From NCBI GenBank assembly GCA_964390055.1, contig CAYMGQ010000003.1, positions 1 through 64,000 of the forward strand: 64,000 bases of DNA, written 5' to 3'. The first letter of the stretch is position 1; each line of letters begins with the position of its first letter. The position numbers were made by a program, and so were the translations under genes. The notes under the pieces are model-generated. The model saw nothing but the letters and a program-made list of their open reading frames with translations. It did not search any database and was not told the origin of the DNA. Source of the DNA: CAYMGQ01 sp964390055. Lineage in GTDB: Bacteria; Bacillota; Clostridia; Peptostreptococcales; Natronincolaceae. Shown here piece after piece: positions 60,567-64,000 of the stretch.

Positions 60567-61373
60567 ATGGTGAAAAAAGATAAATCAATTTCCGTCATAA
60601 TAGTGGATGATAATGAGGAATTCTGTGACATACTTAAGGAATATCTGGAAAAGCAAAAGGATATTAATATTGTAGGAGTTGCCCAAGATGGATTAAATGC
60701 TATAGAGTTAATCAAAGAAAAAACTCCAGATTTAGTAGTCTTAGATATCATTATGCCACATTTAGACGGTCTAGGAGTTTTAGAAAGATTAAACAGGATT
60801 AACCTACAGAAAATACCTAAAATAATAATATTATCAGCGGTGGGGCAAGATAAGATAACTCAAAGGGCACTAAGTCTGGGTGCAGATTACTATGTTATTA
60901 AACCTTTCGATCTAGATGTGTTTACTAGTAGGATAAAAGAAATAGTGCTTGGTGAGGTTATCCAAGGAAATAGAAATAAACTAGGGGGAGGGTTAACAGG
61001 CACTTTGATAACTAATAATACGAGCTTAGAGGCTGAAATAACAAATATTATTCATGAGATAGGGGTGCCTGCTCATATTAAAGGATATTTATACCTTAGG
61101 GAAGCAATTACCATGGTAGTACATAATGTTGAATTATTAAGTGCAGTCACTAAGGAACTATATCCATCCATAGCAAAAACATTTAATACCACACCTAGTA
61201 GGGTGGAAAGGGCGATAAGACATGCAATTGAAGTTGCATGGAGTAGAGGAAAGGTGGAAACAATTAATAGTTTATTCGGTTATACTGTTCATAATGAGAA
61301 AGGTAAGCCCACTAATTCAGAATTTATTGCCATGGTGGCTGATAAATTAAGATTAGAAAAAAGAGTTGGCTAA
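60567..61373 (+). CDS. spo0A: Master sporulation regulator Spo0A
   Basis: The 268-residue response regulator has a receiver domain (about 5-125) with acidic pocket D14/D15, phosphorylation site D60 (VVLDIIMPHLDG) and the KPFD lysine near 111. The C-terminal Spo0A DNA-binding domain carries SRVERAIRHAIEVAW (recognition helix). The SD is AGGGGGG. Phosphorylated Spo0A starts sporulation. It ends at its own terminator, as in other Clostridia. Confidence 0.98.
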   Translation: MVKKDKSISVIIVDDNEEFCDILKEYLEKQKDINIVGVAQDGLNAIELIKEKTPDLVVLDIIMPHLDGLGVLERLNRINLQKIPKIIILSAVGQDKITQRALSLGADYYVIKPFDLDVFTSRIKEIVLGEVIQGNRNKLGGGLTGTLITNNTSLEAEITNIIHEIGVPAHIKGYLYLREAITMVVHNVELLSAVTKELYPSIAKTFNTTPSRVERAIRHAIEVAWSRGKVETINSLFGYTVHNEKGKPTNSEFIAMVADKLRLEKRVG

Positions 61374-61528
61374 GCTGTATTCTTAATAACTTGAATGTTG
61401 TCCGCATCTATATTTATGATCCAAAACCATCAAATAGCTAATAAATATGATTTTATAAATCAAAAAATGGAGTCAGCTAAATTAGCACTCTCCAAACTAA
61501 ATATAAAACTATAAAAGCAAGTAAATTT

Positions 61529-61557
61529 AAGAGATAGATTTAATTCTATCTCTTTTT
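61529..61557 (+). terminator. Intrinsic terminator of spo0A
   Basis: AAGAGATAGA pairs with TCTATCTCTT over a six-base loop, followed by TTTT. The remaining part of the roughly 310-base gap on both sides shows no open frame or other element I can support. Confidence 0.85.
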
Positions 61558-61682
61558 TACTCCATTAATACTAGTAATCTGATATACTAGCATTTTATGG
61601 CAAGATGAGATAATAGTAAAAATTTAATATCTATTGTGATGTTATCATAATAGATAAACATATATTCCTTTTCATTGTCTTT

Positions 61683-62348
61683 TTAATCAGTTAAATTATT
61701 AAGTACATCAGTTACAATACTATAATCATAACCCCTACGCGAAAGATATGCTTTAACCTTGTTTTTTAGTATATAGTCATTTGTTTCTTTCTTTAATTGC
61801 TTTTTATAGTAATTTTTTGCAAGTTTTGTTGCAGATTTAATATGCGTATCTCGTTGAAGCTTTATAATATCCCTAATTTTTTTATCCTGATCTAAATGTC
61901 TCATAGCAGCCTTTATGGAATCCTCAGTAAAACCTTTTCTTTTTAAATTATTGTATAAATTAAATTTTATCTTTTGTAGGGGTTCCTCCTTTTTCTTTAT
62001 AAAATAATCATTTGCAAGCTTAATTGCGAAGTTTATCTCATCTTCCTTCTCAAAAAGATGGATATATTTCTTGATCTTATCAGGACTTATACCTTTTTTA
62101 GTAAGTTCTAATTCAAGCAATTTAATTCCTTTTTTTCCTTGTGCAAGAGTATAATTTATATAATTGCTAATAAACTCCTTGTCATTAATATAACCAATTT
62201 CTTTTAACCTGTCTATAACTCTAGTGATTATGTCTAAATCGAAGCTTTTTCCTTTTAAATATTTTTTCATCTCATACTCTGTCCTAGACCTATAGGACAA
62301 ATACCTAATCGCAACATTCAGCGCTTTAGAGTATTGGCTGCCATCCAT
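61683..62348 (-). CDS. recX: Regulatory protein RecX
   Basis: The protein has 221 residues on the minus strand. The ATG (MDGSQYSKA) is nine bases after GGGAGGT; a TTG overlapping this SD is rejected. Three-helix repeats typical of RecX: ALNVAIRYLSYRSRTEYEM, VIDRLKEIGYINDKEFISNYI, and further copies to the C-terminus (VKAYLSRRGYDYSIV). RecX modulates RecA filaments. It is the only minus-strand gene in the last 50 kb. Confidence 0.92.
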   Translation of the reverse strand: MDGSQYSKALNVAIRYLSYRSRTEYEMKKYLKGKSFDLDIITRVIDRLKEIGYINDKEFISNYINYTLAQGKKGIKLLELELTKKGISPDKIKKYIHLFEKEDEINFAIKLANDYFIKKKEEPLQKIKFNLYNNLKRKGFTEDSIKAAMRHLDQDKKIRDIIKLQRDTHIKSATKLAKNYYKKQLKKETNDYILKNKVKAYLSRRGYDYSIVTDVLNNLTD

Positions 62349-62504
62349 TACATATCTACCTCCCAATATTTAGGATCCTTTATAAGAATTATAATAACTA
62401 AATTTACCCTATTAATCAAATATAAATATAGTAAATTACTTAAGCATTTTTATATTACTTATTGCAAATACTAATCTAAGTTATATATAAAGGAGGTAAC
62501 AGGC

Positions 62505-63626
62505 TTGGTAATTAAAGCCCCAGTTAAGATAGACAAAATAACAAAAAGATTGGTAAATAAAATAGAACGGGGCGATATAGCCATAATATTCCATAAAGAT
62601 ATAGATGAAATAGCTGCTAATTCGTTAATCGATAAAAAAGTGTCTGCAGTAATTAATTGTAAAAGTTCTATTAGTGGCAGGTATCCAAATTTGGGCCCTA
62701 GCATACTGCACAAATCAAAGATAAGAATCTTTGATTTGAAAGATGGAAATCTTTTGGACACTGTAATAGATAATGACATTATAACTCTAGATAAAAATAA
62801 TATTTTTTTAAATAATAAAGTAATAGGAACAGTTAAGGAATTGACTGGAAATGACATCTGCAAAAAAATGAAAATTGCCGAACAAAATATTGAGCTAGAA
62901 TTGGAGAAGTTTATTGATAATACATTGAAATATGCCCATAAAGAAAAGGAAATTATTCTAGGCGATTTGCAAATACCAAATATAAAAACTCCTATTAGAA
63001 ATAAGCAAGTTCTTGTAGTAGTTAGGGGTAATAATTATCGGGAAGACCTGAGCGCAATATTAACTTATATTAAGGATATAAATCCAGTACTTATAGGAGT
63101 TGATGGTGGTGGCGATGCATTATTAGAATTTGGCCTTGTTCCTGACATAATTATAGGAGATATGGATAGTGTTAGTGATAATTGTCTAATGTTATGCAAT
63201 GAAATTATAGTTCATGGTTATCTTAATGGTGATGCACCAGGATTAAAGAGAATTGAGGCATTGGACTTAACTGCTTCCGTCTTCGCAGCTCCGGGTACTA
63301 GTGAGGATATAGCCATGCTACTGGCCTATGACAAAGGGGCCGATTTAATCGTAGCAGTTGGTACCCATACCAACATGATTGATTTTTTAGAAAAAGGCCG
63401 TAAAGGTATGTCAAGTACTTTCCTAGTAAGGTTAAAAGTTGGATACAAACTTTTAGATGCTAAAGGTGTAAGCAAACTCTATAAGAATAATTTCAAATCA
63501 CATTATTTTTTGTATATCTTTATAGCTGGGTTAATTCCTATATTAATAATATTACTTACCTCCCAATCTTTGATTAATTTGCTAAGACTATTATTTATTA
63601 GATTTAAAATGATCTCAAGTCTTTAA
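62505..63626 (+). CDS. SteA-like protein with thiamine pyrophosphokinase-type catalytic domain
   Basis: The 373-residue protein has a TTG start after AAGGAGGTAA. A family-specific N-domain (about 1-165; SSISGRYPNLGPSIL) is followed by a TPK-like domain with GVDGGGDALLEFGLVPDIIIGDMDSVSD (in two parts: VDGGGDALLEFG and IIGDMDSVSD), then a membrane helix (about 328-350). Corynebacterial SteA, with SteB, influences cell envelope and division. Clostridial homologues lie near spo0A, as here. It is unlikely to make thiamine diphosphate. Confidence 0.88.
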   Translation: MVIKAPVKIDKITKRLVNKIERGDIAIIFHKDIDEIAANSLIDKKVSAVINCKSSISGRYPNLGPSILHKSKIRIFDLKDGNLLDTVIDNDIITLDKNNIFLNNKVIGTVKELTGNDICKKMKIAEQNIELELEKFIDNTLKYAHKEKEIILGDLQIPNIKTPIRNKQVLVVVRGNNYREDLSAILTYIKDINPVLIGVDGGGDALLEFGLVPDIIIGDMDSVSDNCLMLCNEIIVHGYLNGDAPGLKRIEALDLTASVFAAPGTSEDIAMLLAYDKGADLIVAVGTHTNMIDFLEKGRKGMSSTFLVRLKVGYKLLDAKGVSKLYKNNFKSHYFLYIFIAGLIPILIILLTSQSLINLLRLLFIRFKMISSL

Positions 63627-63638
63627 AGAGGTGGATTA

Positions 63639-64000
63639 ATGATTCTTGATATAAGATATTATATAATTACCCTAACCGCTATATTTATATCTATAGCAAT
63701 AGGGGTATTAATAGGTTTTAATATGAATGGCCAAGAACTGCTCCTGGAACAACAACGACAACTAGCGGAAAATCTTGAAAGCAGATTTGATGAACTGCAA
63801 TTTGAAAATAGTAATTTGAAAGATGCAATTGAAGCTATGAAAATAGAAAAGAAATATACGGAAGAATTTATGGAAAAAGCCTATTATACAATAATCAATA
63901 ATCAATTAATAAATCAAAACATAGCTATAATTCAAACAACTGAGCATTTTTATTATGATCATATTATTCAAACATTAAAAGATGCTGGTGCTATCATACC
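63639..64000 (+). CDS. SteB/MctB-like protein (copper transporter family), partial
   Basis: The frame runs off the window end after about 120 codons. An AAGAGGTGG SD precedes the ATG. It begins with a membrane helix MILDIRYYIITLTAIFISIA, GVLIGFNMNGQ, followed by a coiled coil (about 35-75) and the start of a soluble domain (IAIIQTTEHFYYDHI). This matches the MctB/SteB family (so-called copper transporter domain), usually paired with SteA. Incomplete only because of the window boundary. Confidence 0.8.
   Translation, partial: MILDIRYYIITLTAIFISIAIGVLIGFNMNGQELLLEQQRQLAENLESRFDELQFENSNLKDAIEAMKIEKKYTEEFMEKAYYTIINNQLINQNIAIIQTTEHFYYDHIIQTLKDAGAII

Noticed and set aside
1..64000. tRNA or rRNA genes, CRISPR arrays, insertion sequences
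   Set aside because: I saw no regular repeat-spacer arrays, transposase frames, conserved tRNA arms with CCA-type ends, or rRNA-like blocks on reading through the window.

Overview
The window is AT-rich, gene-dense DNA from a Gram-positive, endospore-forming member of the Clostridia (Bacillota). The evidence is an uninterrupted spoIIIAA-AH operon, sigK, spoIVB and spo0A, a T-box leader on alaS, strong SD sequences with frequent TTG/GTG starts, and typical clostridial gene order. Ferredoxin-type and Fe-S assembly genes fit an anaerobe. An OLE RNA with its partner gene oapA points to one of the anaerobic or extremophilic lineages that carry that system. Genus cannot be fixed from the sequence alone.

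Layout. 1-5.8 kb: glyA, a coiled-coil protein on the minus strand, a Cys-rich protein behind a sigma-K-like promoter (possible spore-surface protein), threonine aldolase, rarA and a DUF3343 protein. 5.9-10.4 kb: an accessory surface cluster with an SLH-domain protein, a membrane-anchored protein sharing its C-terminal domain, a secreted protein, and a decayed Tad/Flp pilus remnant (a frameshifted TadG-like gene, two TadE-like genes, a truncated TadV/CpaA peptidase). 10.5-13.9 kb: a CAP-domain protein (minus strand) and the Fe-S assembly unit rrf2-nifS-nifU. 14-24 kb: an AI-2E-type permease, T-box-alaS, ireB, a large phosphatase-like membrane protein, an aldo/keto reductase-ferredoxin fusion, ruvX, DUF1292, sfsA and fur. 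24-31 kb: RNase J, a split lysO, a U32 peptidase family gene, a penicillin-binding protein, sigK and yqeG. 31.4-40.3 kb: a type IV pilus operon (pilB-C-A-D-M-N-O plus minor pilins) and a comFB-like gene. 40.3-53 kb: pepP, efp, a CD1247-type gene, spoIIIAA-AH, asp23, nusB, a tsaD paralogue, xseA-xseB, ispA and a DUF212 gene. 52.6-53.2 kb: the OLE RNA, followed by oapA, dxs, tlyA, argR, recN, spoIVB, spo0A, recX (minus strand), steA-like and the start of steB-like.

How the genes connect. spo0A, spoIIIAA-AH, spoIVB and pro-sigK cover entry into sporulation, the mother cell-forespore channel, and the protease signal that leads to pro-sigma-K processing. ispA and dxs flank the OLE RNA/OapA pair, an arrangement known for this RNA. 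The Fe-S genes can serve DXP-pathway enzymes and the ferredoxin proteins. The pil operon supplies assembly parts but no pilT retraction ATPase within this window.

Most notable items: the OLE RNA-OapA locus, the degenerate Tad cluster with a shared uncharacterised C-terminal domain, the sigma-K/sigma-E-like promoters, and the fused phosphatase-like polytopic protein of unknown function.
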